A stretch of DNA of 64,000 bases, taken from assembly GCF_019697375.1 (NCBI RefSeq), contig NZ_JAHCDI010000003.1, positions 186,001 through 250,000 of the forward strand, given 5' to 3'. Positions 21,824 to 31,545 of this stretch are shown in pieces. A program made the position numbers and the translations under genes. Each line of letters opens with the position of its first letter. Within the stretch, counting starts at the first letter, position 1. The stretch comes from Micromonospora tarapacensis (GTDB taxonomy: Bacteria > Actinomycetota > Actinomycetes > Mycobacteriales > Micromonosporaceae). The notes below the pieces were generated by a model. It was not told the DNA's origin. It did no database searches and saw only the letters and a list, made by a program, of their open reading frames with translations.

Positions 21824-21867
21824 TGTGGACAACGCGCGCCACCGCCGCACCGCCCGGCTGTGGAAAA
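21824..21867. other. DnaA-box-like pair upstream of the DUF559 gene
   Basis: TGTGGACAA (21824-21832), the reverse complement of the actinobacterial DnaA consensus TTGTCCACA, and a weaker TGTGGAAAA at 21859-21867, 35 bp apart in an otherwise empty 139-bp interval. A single perfect box can arise by chance, so binding is only possible. Confidence 0.25.
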
Positions 21868-21922
21868 CGCCCGGCCCCACCCGTTTCTGTGGTACGACAG
21901 CGGACTCCGGCGCGGTGGCGGT

Positions 21923-22596
21923 TCAGCGCAGCGCGGCGGCGACGGCGGTGGCGGCGGCGAGGACCTGCGCACCGACCGCCTCGCCGTCCAGCGGGGCCAG
22001 CGCGACCACCCCGACGCTCGCCTCCAGGCCGGGCACCCCGAGCACCGGCGCGGCCACGCCGTACGCCCCGGGTTGCAGCTCACCGATGGTGCTCACCGGG
22101 CCGGCGGCGCCCGTCCGCCCGGCGAGGATGGCCCGCCCCGCCGCGCCGCGCCCCAGCGGATGCCGAGCCCCGGTCCGGTACGCCACGTGGAACGACGTCC
22201 AGCTCGGCTCGACCACGGCCAGCGCCACCCCTTCGCCGCCCTCCACCACGGTCAGGTGGGCGGTTGCCCCGGCCTGCTCGGCAAGACGCCGCAGCGCGGG
22301 CAGCGCCCCTCGGCGAGCAGCGGCTGGGCCCGCCGGGCCAGGTGCAGCACCCCGGCGCCGAGGCGCAGCCGGCCGTCGGCGTCGCGGCGCAGCATCCCGT
22401 GCCCGGTCAGCGGGCCGACCAGCCGGTAGACCGCGGCCCGGCCGATGCCCAGCCGGTTCGCCGCCTCGGTGACGGTCAGCCCGCCCGAGGCGTCCGCGAC
22501 CAGGTGCAGCAACCGCAGCCCCCGGTCCAACGTCTGCGACGCCTCGCCGCCGGGCAGGGTGGGCGGCGGGTCGATACCGGGCGTCGGGGTGCTCAC
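21923..22596 (-). CDS. IclR-family regulator, frame broken near 22308
   Basis: The N-terminal half, from 22596, is the IclR winged helix ([60 protein letters not shown]). After [11 protein letters not shown] the frame breaks beside a C4 run near 22300-22315. The next frame gives the effector domain ([55 protein letters not shown]). The combined length, about 224 residues, is normal. Target and ligand are unknown. Confidence 0.78.
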
Positions 22597-22659
22597 GACC
22601 AGCAGCGTACGACCCGGCTCCGGCGGACCGGGAAAACGACGGACGGCTACCCTTGTACG

Positions 22660-24075
22660 GTGACGCTACGCCTGTACGACACCGCCACCCGATCGGTGCG
22701 GGACTTCGTCCCGCGGGAAGCCGGCACGGTGGGGGTCTACCTGTGTGGTCTCACCCTCCAGGCGCCACCGCACATCGGTCACCTTCGTTCCGGCGTCAAC
22801 TACGACGTGTTGCGCCGCTGGCTGCTGGCCGCCGGCCTCAGGGTCACCTTCATTCGCAACGTGACCGACATCGACGACAAGATCCTGGTCAAGGCGCAGG
22901 AGCTGGAACGGCCCTTCTGGTCGATCGCGTTCGCCAACGAGATGAGGCTCGCCGGGGCCTACCGGGCGTTGAACGTGCTGCCGCCCACCTACGAGCCGCG
23001 GGCCACCGGGCACATCCCCGAGATGCACGAACTGATCGCGCGGCTGATCGAACGGGGGCACGCCTACCGGGCCACCGACGGCTCCGGCGACGTGTACTTC
23101 GACGTGCGGTCGTGGCCGGCGTACGGGGCGTTGTCCAACCAGTCGCCGGACGACATGCAGTCGGCCGATGACGCCCCGGACCGCGGCAAGCGTGACCCGC
23201 GCGACTTCGCACTCTGGAAGGGCGCCAAACCGGACGAGCCGGCGGACGCCGCCTGGCCGTCGCCGTGGGGGCCGGGCCGGCCCGGCTGGCACATCGAGTG
23301 CTCGGCGATGTGCTGGCGGTATCTGGGCGCGGAGTTCGACATCCACGGCGGCGGGCTCGACCTGACCTTCCCGCACCACGAGAACGAGTTGGCCCAGTCC
23401 CAGGCCGCCGGCCTGTCCTTCGCCCGGTACTGGGTGCACCACGGCCTGCTCGCCATCGGCGGGACGAAGATGGGCAAGTCGCTGGGCAACGCCCTCGACC
23501 TGGACTATGTCGCCTCGCTCGGGGTCCGCCCGGTCGAGTTGCGCTACTACTACGTCGCCGCGCACTACCGCTCGCGGATCGACTACTCGGAGGAGGCGCT
23601 GCGCGAGGCGGCCGTCGCGTACCGGCGGATCGAGGGTTTCGTGCAGCGGGCCGCCGAGCGGGTGGGGGCCGGTGGTCCCGGCGAACTGCCGGCCGCGTTC
23701 GCCGCGGCGATGGACGACGACCTGAACACCTCGGCCGCGCTGGCCGTACTGCACGAGTCGCTGCGCGACGGCAACAACGCGCTGGCCGGCGGCGACGATG
23801 TGACCGTCCGCACGACGCTCGCCAGGGTGCGCGCGATGCTGGATATCCTAGGGGTCGACCCCCTCGACCGGGCGTGGGCCGGCGGCGCGCGGGCGAGTGA
23901 CCTCCGTGGCGTGGTGGACTCGCTGGTCGCCCTGGCCCTGGAACAGCGCGCGCAGGCCCGGGTCCGCAAGGACTGGGCAGCCGCCGACGCGCTGCGTGAT
24001 CAACTCAAGCGGGCCGGAGTGGTTGTCGAGGACACCCCACAGGGCCCGCGTTGGACTATTGGAGAGCATGACTGA
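22660..24075 (+). CDS. cysS: cysteinyl-tRNA synthetase
   Basis: A class I aminoacyl-tRNA synthetase charging tRNA-Cys, 471 residues from GTG 22660. The HIGH motif is in [15 protein letters not shown] and the KMSKS loop is [12 protein letters not shown]. Zinc ligands are in YLCGLT, HIECSAM and [12 protein letters not shown]. The C-terminal DALR-type helical region with [21 protein letters not shown] separates it from the mycothiol ligase MshC, which lacks it. The stop TGA overlaps the ATG of the next gene (TGATG), implying translational coupling with the rRNA methyltransferase, a common actinobacterial pair. Confidence 0.95.
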   Translation: MTLRLYDTATRSVRDFVPREAGTVGVYLCGLTLQAPPHIGHLRSGVNYDVLRRWLLAAGLRVTFIRNVTDIDDKILVKAQELERPFWSIAFANEMRLAGAYRALNVLPPTYEPRATGHIPEMHELIARLIERGHAYRATDGSGDVYFDVRSWPAYGALSNQSPDDMQSADDAPDRGKRDPRDFALWKGAKPDEPADAAWPSPWGPGRPGWHIECSAMCWRYLGAEFDIHGGGLDLTFPHHENELAQSQAAGLSFARYWVHHGLLAIGGTKMGKSLGNALDLDYVASLGVRPVELRYYYVAAHYRSRIDYSEEALREAAVAYRRIEGFVQRAAERVGAGGPGELPAAFAAAMDDDLNTSAALAVLHESLRDGNNALAGGDDVTVRTTLARVRAMLDILGVDPLDRAWAGGARASDLRGVVDSLVALALEQRAQARVRKDWAAADALRDQLKRAGVVVEDTPQGPRWTIGEHD

Positions 24076-25195
24076 TGGCCGGCAATTCGCAGCGCCGTGG
24101 CCGGCGGGTGGCGTCGAAGACGAGCGCGCCCAAGGGCTCCGGTGGCAAGAACAAGGATTCCCTCGCCGGCCGGGGCCGCACCCTGCCGGCCGACGAGCGG
24201 CCCTGGCACAAGGCGTACTCGGGCACCGAGAAGCTGCCCCAGCGCACCGCCTGGAAGCAGGAGAAGGAGCGCCGGGCGGCGGTCGAGGAGGGACGGGCGC
24301 CGAAGATCGGCAAGCCCGGTAGCAAGGACACCACCTGGGGCCGGGGCGGCGGCCGGGGCGCGGCTCCCGCCAAGCCCGTCCGCGGCAAGCAGCCCGCCGG
24401 GCGGGGCGGCCCCGGGTCGCACCGGGGCGCAAGTCCAACCCGGCGAAGGACACTCCCGAGCTGCTCGTCGGCCGGAACCCGGTGCTGGAGGCGCTACGCA
24501 CCCAGGTCCCGGCCACCGCGCTCTACAACGCGCAGGGCATCGAGATCGACGACCGGGTGAACGAGATCATCCGCACCGCGGCCGATCGGGGCATCGCCAT
24601 CCTGGAGGTCAGCCGCGCCGAGCTGGATCGGATGACCGGGGGCGTGCTGCACCAGGGGGTCGGCCTCCAGGTGCCGCCGTTCGCGTACGAGTCGTTCGAG
24701 GATCTGGTCGCCGCCGCGCTGGAGCAGCCGGCCCCGCTGCTGGTGGCCCTGGACGGAGTCACCGACCCGCGCAACCTCGGTGCCGTGATCCGTTCGGCTG
24801 CGGCGTTCGGCGCGCAGGGTGTCTTCGTTCCGGAACGGCGGGCGGCCGGGATCACCGCGACCGCCTGGCGGACCAGCGCGGGTGCGGCGGCCCGGGTGCC
24901 GGTGGCCCAGGTCACCAACCTGACCCGGTCCCTGAAGGCGTGCCGGGATGCCGGCTTCATGGTGGTCGGCCTCGACGCCGACGGCGAGACCGATCTGTAC
25001 GACCTGGAGGCCGCCGTCGGTCCGCTGGTCGTGGTGGTGGGATCGGAGGGGCGGGGGCTGTCCCGGTTGGTGGGGCAGACCTGCGACCTGACCGTCAGCA
25101 TCCCGATGATCTCCGAGGTGGAGTCGCTGAACGCGAGCGTGGCCGCCGCCGTCACGTTGGCCGAGGTGGCGCGCCGGCGGGCCGTCGAGGGCTGA
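24075..25195 (+). CDS. rlmB: 23S rRNA 2'-O-methyltransferase (TrmH/RlmB type), frame broken near 24420
   Basis: A SPOUT-class SAM-dependent methyltransferase. The N-terminal 110 residues are a Lys/Gly/Arg-rich basic extension ([20 protein letters not shown] ... ) typical of actinobacterial members. The frame breaks between about 24400 and 24440 and resumes at [20 protein letters not shown]. The SpoU substrate-binding region follows, then the knot with [33 protein letters not shown] and [18 protein letters not shown]. The span is one base short of whole codons. Assignment to RlmB (Gm2251) follows the cysS-rlmB gene pair and is likely but not certain against other TrmH paralogues. Confidence 0.85.
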
Positions 25196-25215
25196 CCCCG
25201 CAGCACGTACGCGAA

Positions 25216-25244
25216 GGGCGGGCCCGCCGACAGCGGGCCCGCCC
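25216..25244. terminator. bidirectional hairpin between rlmB and the ABC ATPase gene
   Basis: A perfect 12-bp inverted repeat GGGCGGGCCCGC (25216-25227) / GCGGGCCCGCCC (25233-25244) with a 5-nt loop, between convergent genes. Confidence 0.75.
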
Positions 25245-25260
25245 CTTCCCGGTTGCTACG

Positions 25261-26352
<1,092 letters not shown>

Positions 26353-26671
26353 GAGGGGACGCTTCCTTTCACCGGCAGGAACGTGCCGGACGATCCGAGT
26401 GAAGGAGCGACCGGCACGGATGCCCGCGCCGGCGCCACGGTCGGCCTGGGGTGAGCCCATGTCGTCCGTGTCACTGCACGGTAAACGGCTTTCGCCGGGA
26501 TGCCAAGGTTCGCCGACCGTCGGCACTTCTGGAGCATTCGCATTCCGGTCACTCGGGCACGGTCGGACACGAATCGACGCTCACACGTCGGGATGTTGAC
26601 GTTTCCCATGCTCGGGACCCCTGCCGAGCAGGAAAAGCGGACGTCGGTCGCTATGCTGGCCACGACACAAC
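26353..26671. other. intergenic region between ABC ATPase and tRNA-Thr
   Basis: 319 bp without a supportable gene. It should hold the promoters of the leftward ATPase gene and the rightward tRNA gene. I see no strong inverted repeats or recognisable operator. Confidence 0.6.
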
Positions 26672-26745
26672 GCCCCTGTAGCTCAGCTGGCCAGAGCACC
26701 CGCCTTGTAAGCGGGATGTCGCCGGTTCGATCCCGGCCGGGGGCT
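26672..26745 (+). tRNA. tRNA-Thr(TGT)
   Basis: A 74-nt cloverleaf. Acceptor stem GCCCCTG/CGGGGGC, D stem GCTC/GAGC, anticodon stem CCCGC/GCGGG with loop CTTGTAA (anticodon TGT, reading ACA), T stem GCCGG/CCGGC with loop TTCGATC, and discriminator T. CCA is not encoded. It is the probable integration target of the element that follows: the tyrosine integrase gene starts 132 bp after its 3' end. Confidence 0.95.
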
Positions 26746-26877
26746 CAAATCATTCACTACCTGCGCAAACGTCGGTGAGCCCTTGAGAAAGGCAAACCGT
26801 ACGATGCTTAGGGACTACCCGCCTATGCACTCCGCGGCTGATCCGCGCTGGTGGGGCCTCGGACGAGGGTTGGCGAC

Positions 26878-27891
26878 ATGACCCGCCAACACCCCAAGAT
26901 CCGACGCCGTGACCCCGGCCCCTACCGGGCCTGGATCGCCTCCTGGACGCTCAGCCTTCAAGCCGCCAGGCGTAGTCAGAAGACCATCGCCGGCTACGTC
27001 GACGCGGCCGCGTTCCTCGCCGGCTGGCTCCTGGCCCACCATCCGACCCTGACCGATTGGGATCAGGTAAACCGCGACCACGTTCGCGGCTTCTTTGCCT
27101 GGCTTGCCCGGCCGTCGGGCGACGGAAAGCCGTGCCCTCATGCCCTGGTTGATCCTTCGGCCGCGCCACCGGGGTGCCGGGGCTATGGGAAGGGGTACGT
27201 CAACCACGTCGGTCGAGGACTGCAGCAGTTCTTCAGCTGGTACGCCGCAGAGGAGGACCTGCCCAACCTCTTCGACAAGGTCGACGTGCCGGCGGCGCCC
27301 AAGAGCGACGAGGCTCCGCCTGCGGTCCTGACCCCGGAGCAGCTGGGCGCGCTCATCAAGGACTGCGAACGTGGCAGAGACTTCGAGAGCCGCCGCGACG
27401 CGGCGATCTTGCGTCTGTTCGCCGCCGGCGGACTCCGCCTCGCCGAGCTGGCGCTGCTCCAGGCCGACGACGTCAGCCCACACGGCCGGACAGCCGTGGT
27501 CACAGGTAAAGGCAGCCGGCAGAGGATCGTGCCATTCGACCAGCGCGCGGCTTTGGCGCTCGACCGGTACCTGCGGCTGCGGGCGAAGCACCCTGCGGCC
27601 AGCCTGACCTCCGCGTTATGGCTCGGGGTGCGCCGGCGTCAGGGCATGACCCCGTCTGGCATCTACCAGGCGATCGTCCGACGAGGGCGGCGTCTCGGGG
27701 TGCCCATTCACCCGCACCTGCTGCGTCACACCTGGGCGCATCGGTGGCTCGACGCCGGCGGGGCTGAGGGCGACCTCATGGCTCTGGCCGGATGGGACTC
27801 GCCGCAGATGCTGCGCCACTACGGCCGGTCCGCACGATCTGCACGGGCTCGCCGGGCGTACGACCGGATCGACGTCATGGGTGGGATTTGA
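26878..27891 (+). CDS. tyrosine-family site-specific integrase
   Basis: A 337-residue recombinase from ATG 26878 (MTRQHPKIRRRDPGPY; ACGAGGG upstream). The N-terminal SAM-like core-binding domain (about 15-130, SQKTIAGYVDAAAFLAGWLL, GLQQFFSWYAAEEDLPNLFD) precedes the catalytic domain. Catalytic residues are R187 in AAGGLRLAELALL, H280 and R283 in HPHLLRHTWAHRWL, and nucleophile Y315 in MLRHYGRS; the beta-hairpin Lys is probably in VTGKGSRQRIVP. It has the XerC/D-like size and fold rather than the long lambda type. Its position right after tRNA-Thr marks the left attachment site. Confidence 0.92.
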   Translation: MTRQHPKIRRRDPGPYRAWIASWTLSLQAARRSQKTIAGYVDAAAFLAGWLLAHHPTLTDWDQVNRDHVRGFFAWLARPSGDGKPCPHALVDPSAAPPGCRGYGKGYVNHVGRGLQQFFSWYAAEEDLPNLFDKVDVPAAPKSDEAPPAVLTPEQLGALIKDCERGRDFESRRDAAILRLFAAGGLRLAELALLQADDVSPHGRTAVVTGKGSRQRIVPFDQRAALALDRYLRLRAKHPAASLTSALWLGVRRRQGMTPSGIYQAIVRRGRRLGVPIHPHLLRHTWAHRWLDAGGAEGDLMALAGWDSPQMLRHYGRSARSARARRAYDRIDVMGGI

Positions 27892-28103
27892 TCATTTAGT
27901 AAGGGTTCCTTAACCAGGAGTTAAGACGATGTGTGGGTAGCCGGCCGGGTGGTCCTTGCGTTGTCAACGGTTGCTGGCGGTGGAGAGACAGGGGATGACC
28001 TTGGGATCTCGGACCGTTACCGTGCTGTCACGCGGCTGGGACGACGAGGGTGAGACGTGGGACCAGCCGCCGACCCGCCAGCAACCCAGGAGGCTCACCC
28101 CAG

Positions 28104-28436
28104 ATGGACGATCAGGAGACCCGCACATCTGCATCTCTGCGTCCCGACCAGCTATGGCTTCTCGCGGCCGCTGTCGTGACGGCCGTGGTGGCCACGGTGC
28201 ATCTACTATCCCACGACCTCGACGAATCGCTGTCGCCCATGCTCGCCGGAGTTGTGGTCGGATCATGGTGCGTGTACGCCACCACCAGGTCCGAGGCGCG
28301 GACGGCTGACCGCATCGACGCCCTACGGCGCGAACTGCAGCAGCACCGGACCGAGGACTTCGCAGCAGGATTCGTCGAGGGCGCGGGCGGCGTCGGCACC
28401 GGCCGCGTGGTCCCGATACGCAGGTCTGCGACGTAG
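28104..28436 (+). CDS. small two-helix membrane protein, unknown function
   Basis: A 110-residue protein from ATG 28104 with a CCAGGAGG site. Two hydrophobic segments (LWLLAAAVVTAVVATVHLLS and LSPMLAGVVVGSWCVYATTR) are followed by a charged helical tail (EARTADRIDALRRELQQHRT). The topology suggests a membrane hairpin with a cytoplasmic coil. It lies alone between the integrase and the leftward GntR gene. No family is recognised. Confidence 0.6.
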   Translation: MDDQETRTSASLRPDQLWLLAAAVVTAVVATVHLLSHDLDESLSPMLAGVVVGSWCVYATTRSEARTADRIDALRRELQQHRTEDFAAGFVEGAGGVGTGRVVPIRRSAT

Positions 28437-28448
28437 ACCGCTGAGGGT

Positions 28449-28489
28449 CGCCGTCGGGTGGGGCTGGGTGAGAGCCCGCCCCGACGGCG
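28449..28489 (+). terminator. hairpin after the small membrane protein gene
   Basis: Inverted repeat CGCCGTCGGG (28449-28458) / CCCGACGGCG (28480-28489), extendable inward with one mismatch, 13 bp after the stop at 28436. Confidence 0.6.
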
Positions 28490-28522
28490 GATCCCTCCAG
28501 CACGAGACCGGAGATCGTCGAT

Positions 28523-28551
28523 CTTGACGGGCGATATTCGTCGACGTCAAG
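28523..28551. promoter_or_regulatory. inverted repeat, possible operator or terminator
   Basis: CTTGACG (28523-28529) and CGTCAAG (28545-28551) form a 7-bp inverted repeat around an AT-richer centre (GATATTCG), just beyond the 3' end of the GntR gene. Confidence 0.3.
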
Positions 28552-28588
28552 GCGGTTAAGCCATAGGTGAAACATCCACGGGTTGCCG

Positions 28589-28999
28589 TTACCGGCAGGT
28601 CAGCTCAGTCGTTGATGCGGGGTACTCCCCAACGATCCGACCGCCCACCGTCACCACCAGGACGTGCTCGCCGACTGCGACACCCAACGCGTGACGTTGC
28701 GCGTGTGACGCTGGCAGACTCACCACCGACGCACCCCGCGGCACTGAGACGCGGTGCCGCTCTGCTGCATAACGCACCCGCGTACCGTAGCTCGGCTCGG
28801 TCTCCACCAGACCCTCGGCGCGTAGCACCCCCAGGGCCCGCCGTACCGTCTCGCGGCTCACGCCGTACGTCTGCTCTAACCGTTTGCTCGACGGCAGCAA
28901 CCCTCCCGGCGCGACCTCGCCGGCCTCGATCGAGGCACGCAGCAGGTCGGCAAGCTGCTGGTAGACAGCCCGCCGACCTGCCGCGCCGAAGTCGATCAT
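28589..28999 (-). CDS. GntR-family regulator
   Basis: From ATG 28999 (MIDFGAAGRRAVYQQLADLL; an in-frame ATG at 29029 is the alternative) about 136 residues. The GntR winged helix is clear: LLRASIEAGEVAPGGLLPSS, KRLEQTYGVSRETVRRALGV, LRAEGLVETEPSYGTRV. A short C-terminal segment (RHRVSVPRGASVVSLPASHA, VGEHVLVVTVGG) replaces the usual full effector domain. In AICEs such as pSAM2 a GntR protein (KorSA) silences transfer genes; a comparable role here is inferred from position between integrase and transfer-like module. Confidence 0.82.
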   Translation of the reverse strand: MIDFGAAGRRAVYQQLADLLRASIEAGEVAPGGLLPSSKRLEQTYGVSRETVRRALGVLRAEGLVETEPSYGTRVRYAAERHRVSVPRGASVVSLPASHAQRHALGVAVGEHVLVVTVGGRIVGEYPASTTELTCR

Positions 29000-29042
29000 T
29001 TTCCGAACGGTACGGCCGACTCTCCACATAGGTGCCTGGGAT

Positions 29043-29159
29043 CCGGGGATCCCCGGCCCCTCGGCGCGCTCCCGGGCGGACCAGGCTACGCCGGCGTACC
29101 GTCTGAGGTGGCGGCCCGTCGGTTGTAGCGGTCGGCGGGGCCGCCGCCCAGACCGCTAC
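29043..29159. promoter_or_regulatory. operator-like palindromes between divergent GntR and XRE genes
   Basis: A perfect 14-bp palindrome CCGGGGATCCCCGG (29043-29056) and a 9-bp inverted repeat GTAGCGGTC (29125-29133) / GACCGCTAC (29151-29159) that ends 17 bp before the XRE start. Both occupy the shared promoter region, so either regulator could bind here. This is a positional inference. Confidence 0.45.
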
Positions 29160-29176
29160 CTGGGGGAGTCCCTACC

Positions 29177-30412
29177 ATGACCCGATCCACCGGACAGATC
29201 CTCGCCGACCACCGGCAGCGCGCGAGCCTCACCCAAGAGCAGCTCGCCGAGCGCTCCGGTATCAGCGTTGAGACCATCCGCAAGCTGGAGCAGGGAGTCC
29301 GCAAGAGCGCGCGCATGGACACGCTGCACGCCCTGGCTCGCGCCCTCGGTCTACCGACTAGTGCGCTGATCGGCGACCAGGCCGAGGCCGCGGCCCGCGC
29401 CGAGCCGGATCACCGGCCGCTGTCGCTGGCCGAGATCCGCCGTGCCGTCGCACCGGTGCGCGGCCTCGCCGGCACCACCCTCGCTGTGCCAGCCGGTGAC
29501 CCGCCGACGCACGACGTGCTTCGCGCCCGACTGCACGCAGCCGACCGGGCGTACCAGGCCAACGACTACGGCACCGCGTTGTCGGCGTTGCCGCCGCTGC
29601 TGCTCGATGTTCGGGCGGCCGCCGGGATGGCCGACAACGAGGCCCGGCCGGCAGCGCTGGTGCTCTTCGCCCGTGCCCTCCACCTCACCGGCAATCTGCT
29701 GATCCAGCTGCGGGCGGGCGACCTCGCTCAGACCGCGCTCACCGCCGCCCTCGACGCCGCGGAGGAGGCCGGCGACCAGGTCGTCGCGGCCACCGTCGTC
29801 CAGGGCATGACCTGGCTGCTGATGAGGCAGGGCAGGCTCGCCGAGGCCGCTGAGCTGGCCACGTGCACCGCCGACCAGATCGAGCCTCGGTTCTCCCGGG
29901 CCGCGCCGGCAGAGCTGGCGGCGTGGGGCTGGCTGGCCATGGGGGCTGCGGCGGCGTACGCCCGCGACAACCGCCCGGACGTGGCGGCCGAGCTGGTCGA
30001 CGCGGCCGCCGCGGCGGCGGTCCGGATCGGAGAGCGGGCACCGGGCGGGGAGCACCTGATGATGGTCGGCGGCTTCGACGTCGGCCGGGTGCAGATGCAG
30101 CGCGTCGAGAACGCCGCGGTCGGCGGCGACGCCGGCCGCGTACTCACGCTGTCTGAGGCGGTGCCAGCCGGGCCGACGCCGGTCGGGTCGAGCTGGCAAC
30201 GGCACCGCCTGGACGTGGCATGGGCGCACACCGATCAGCGCCAGTACGCCGACGCCACTGCCGTGCTGCTCGACCTCCAGGAGCGGGCGCCGGCGTGGCT
30301 GCGGCACCAGCGGTACGCCCGCGATGTCGTCCGGCAGATCGCCGAGGGCCGGCGCCGGGCGATGTCGACGGAGCTGGCCGGGCTGGCCGCGCTGGTCGGC
30401 TGTATGCCGTAG
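29177..30412 (+). CDS. XRE-type HTH regulator with TPR-like helical domain
   Basis: A 411-residue protein from ATG 29177. The Cro/CI HTH is at residues 7-65 (ILADHRQRASLTQEQLAERS, GISVETIRKLEQGVRKSARM). An Ala-rich helical region of about 320 residues follows with TPR-like repeats (ARLHAADRAYQANDYGTALS, AALDAAEEAGDQVVAATVVQ, LMRQGRLAEAAELATCTADQ). Proteins of this layout often sense a small ligand or peptide through the TPR part. Divergent from the GntR gene, it is a candidate master switch of the element. Confidence 0.85.
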   Translation: MTRSTGQILADHRQRASLTQEQLAERSGISVETIRKLEQGVRKSARMDTLHALARALGLPTSALIGDQAEAAARAEPDHRPLSLAEIRRAVAPVRGLAGTTLAVPAGDPPTHDVLRARLHAADRAYQANDYGTALSALPPLLLDVRAAAGMADNEARPAALVLFARALHLTGNLLIQLRAGDLAQTALTAALDAAEEAGDQVVAATVVQGMTWLLMRQGRLAEAAELATCTADQIEPRFSRAAPAELAAWGWLAMGAAAAYARDNRPDVAAELVDAAAAAAVRIGERAPGGEHLMMVGGFDVGRVQMQRVENAAVGGDAGRVLTLSEAVPAGPTPVGSSWQRHRLDVAWAHTDQRQYADATAVLLDLQERAPAWLRHQRYARDVVRQIAEGRRRAMSTELAGLAALVGCMP

Positions 30413-30426
30413 CTGGCACGCCACGT

Positions 30427-30460
30427 ACCAGCTACCGGCTGGTAGCTGGTAGCTGGTAGC
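30427..30460. repeat. hairpin merging into tandem TGGTAGC repeats
   Basis: ACCAGCTACC (30427-30436) pairs with GGTAGCTGGT (30441-30450) across a 4-nt loop. The right arm is part of three tandem TGGTAGC units (30440-30460), so the left arm can pair with either of two registers. It lies 15 bp after the XRE gene; terminator or protein-binding site. Confidence 0.55.
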
Positions 30461-30679
30461 GAGTGCCCCTGGTTGATCGCCGATCTACACGCGACTCTCA
30501 GAGCGTGAGTCGCCGGTTACCGTGCGCCGCCCCCGTGGTGCACGGCAGCCGAGCTCACCGCGGCGGCAGCTTCTCACCAGGACCCGATGCTGGTCCGATG
30601 CCGCCGTGTCGGAGAGACCGGCGGTCGATGCAGGGGATGCTCGGCCGCCGGGTCCCGACTCCGGGGAGGGCGGCCGAGC

Positions 30680-30892
30680 ATGAACTGGCGATGGTGGACC
30701 AAGCGGCGGCGGGCGGCGAGTCAGATCGACCGGACCGGCCCTGCGACCGCGTACATGCACAGGTGCGGCGCCCTGTCCTGCGAGGGCGACTGCCAGCCAG
30801 CGTGGGCTGGGCCGACCGAGCTGCACCCGATGCCACTGCTCGGCACCCCGGCCGAGCGGTACCGGGGCGGCGGCGGACGGTCCCAGGCGTGA
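30680..30892 (+). CDS. small Cys-containing protein, unknown function
   Basis: A 70-residue frame from ATG 30680 (MNWRWWTKRRRAASQIDRTG) with a basic N terminus and a possible metal-binding cluster HRCGALSCEGDC. The stop overlaps the start of the next gene (GTGA), indicating coupling. No family is recognised. Confidence 0.5.
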   Translation: MNWRWWTKRRRAASQIDRTGPATAYMHRCGALSCEGDCQPAWAGPTELHPMPLLGTPAERYRGGGGRSQA

Positions 30893-31152
30893 CAGGGCAA
30901 CCCGACGCGACGGCCGACGAGAACGTGCCCGTGGTGCTACGGATGATGCGGCGAGGCATGTGGGTCTACGTGCGGGTCGACTATGCCGCCCTGTACGGCA
31001 CCGTCGTGGAGATCTCGGGCCAACGGTTGTCGGAGGTGAGCGGTGGTCCGCTCGCGCCCATGTGGGCCACCGTCGACCTGCACGAGATCCCGGGGCTCGT
31101 CGTGGGTGACGCGAGGACCTGGACGCCTCCGGCCGGCGGTCCCGCGACATGA
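30889..31152 (+). CDS. small hypothetical protein
   Basis: An 87-residue protein from GTG 30889 (VTGQPDATADENVPVVLRMM) coupled to the preceding gene by a GTGA overlap. The central VYVRVDYAALYGTVVEISGQ and APMWATVDLHEIPGLVVG suggest a compact beta-rich fold. Function is unknown. A strong hairpin follows at once, closing a two-gene unit. Confidence 0.55.
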   Translation: MTGQPDATADENVPVVLRMMRRGMWVYVRVDYAALYGTVVEISGQRLSEVSGGPLAPMWATVDLHEIPGLVVGDARTWTPPAGGPAT

Positions 31153-31160
31153 CAGTGAGC

Positions 31161-31188
31161 GGCCCCCGTCCCCATGAGGACGGGGGCC
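31161..31188 (+). terminator. hairpin terminator
   Basis: A perfect 11-bp inverted repeat GGCCCCCGTCC (31161-31171) / GGACGGGGGCC (31178-31188) with a 6-nt loop, between the two-gene unit and the convergent HTH gene; it could serve both. Confidence 0.8.
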
Positions 31189-31202
31189 GCTTCACGTTCC
31201 GA

Positions 31203-31412
31203 CTACGCCTCGGGCCGGCCGGCCTTGCGCATGACCTCGGCGCGGCGCAGCTGGTAGACGCCGCGGGTCGACAGCGGCTTGGTTCGCCACCCCTGGCCCT
31301 CGTCACCCCACTCGCGGGCGCGTTGCTCCGGGTCGGCGAGTGAGCGCTGCACGGTGCGGGCGGACACCTCCAAGACCTGGGCGGCCTCGCGGACGGTCAT
31401 CCACTCGCTCAA
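31203..31412 (-). CDS. small excisionase-like HTH protein
   Basis: The likely start is TTG 31412 (GGGGAGCGG upstream); an ATG at 31400 (MTVREAAQVLEV) is the alternative. The 69-residue product begins with a MerR/Xis-type helix-turn-helix, TVREAAQVLEVSARTVQRSL, followed by a basic wing region (GWRTKPLSTRGVYQLRRAEV). Size and fold fit the excisionases that partner tyrosine integrases, but it lies 3.3 kb from the integrase and could equally be a small repressor. Confidence 0.55.
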   Translation of the reverse strand: MSEWMTVREAAQVLEVSARTVQRSLADPEQRAREWGDEGQGWRTKPLSTRGVYQLRRAEVMRKAGRPEA

Positions 31413-31545
31413 GGTCCGCTCCCCAGGTTGTCGCCGGTGTCCTCCGGATGATCTCACGACAGTCGCGCCAGCCATAGCCACGCCCGACAGCGTATCGGCG
31501 TGGCGACACTTGCGCCAGACGCGCCAGACGCGACATGATGGCGGC

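Noticed and set aside
21824..21867. A chromosomal replication origin signalled by DnaA-like boxes.
   Set aside because: Only one perfect and one weak box; dnaA, dnaN and further boxes are absent.
22660..24075. Mycothiol ligase MshC instead of CysS.
   Set aside because: The protein has the C-terminal anticodon-side helical domain and is coupled to an rlmB-type gene, as in CysS.
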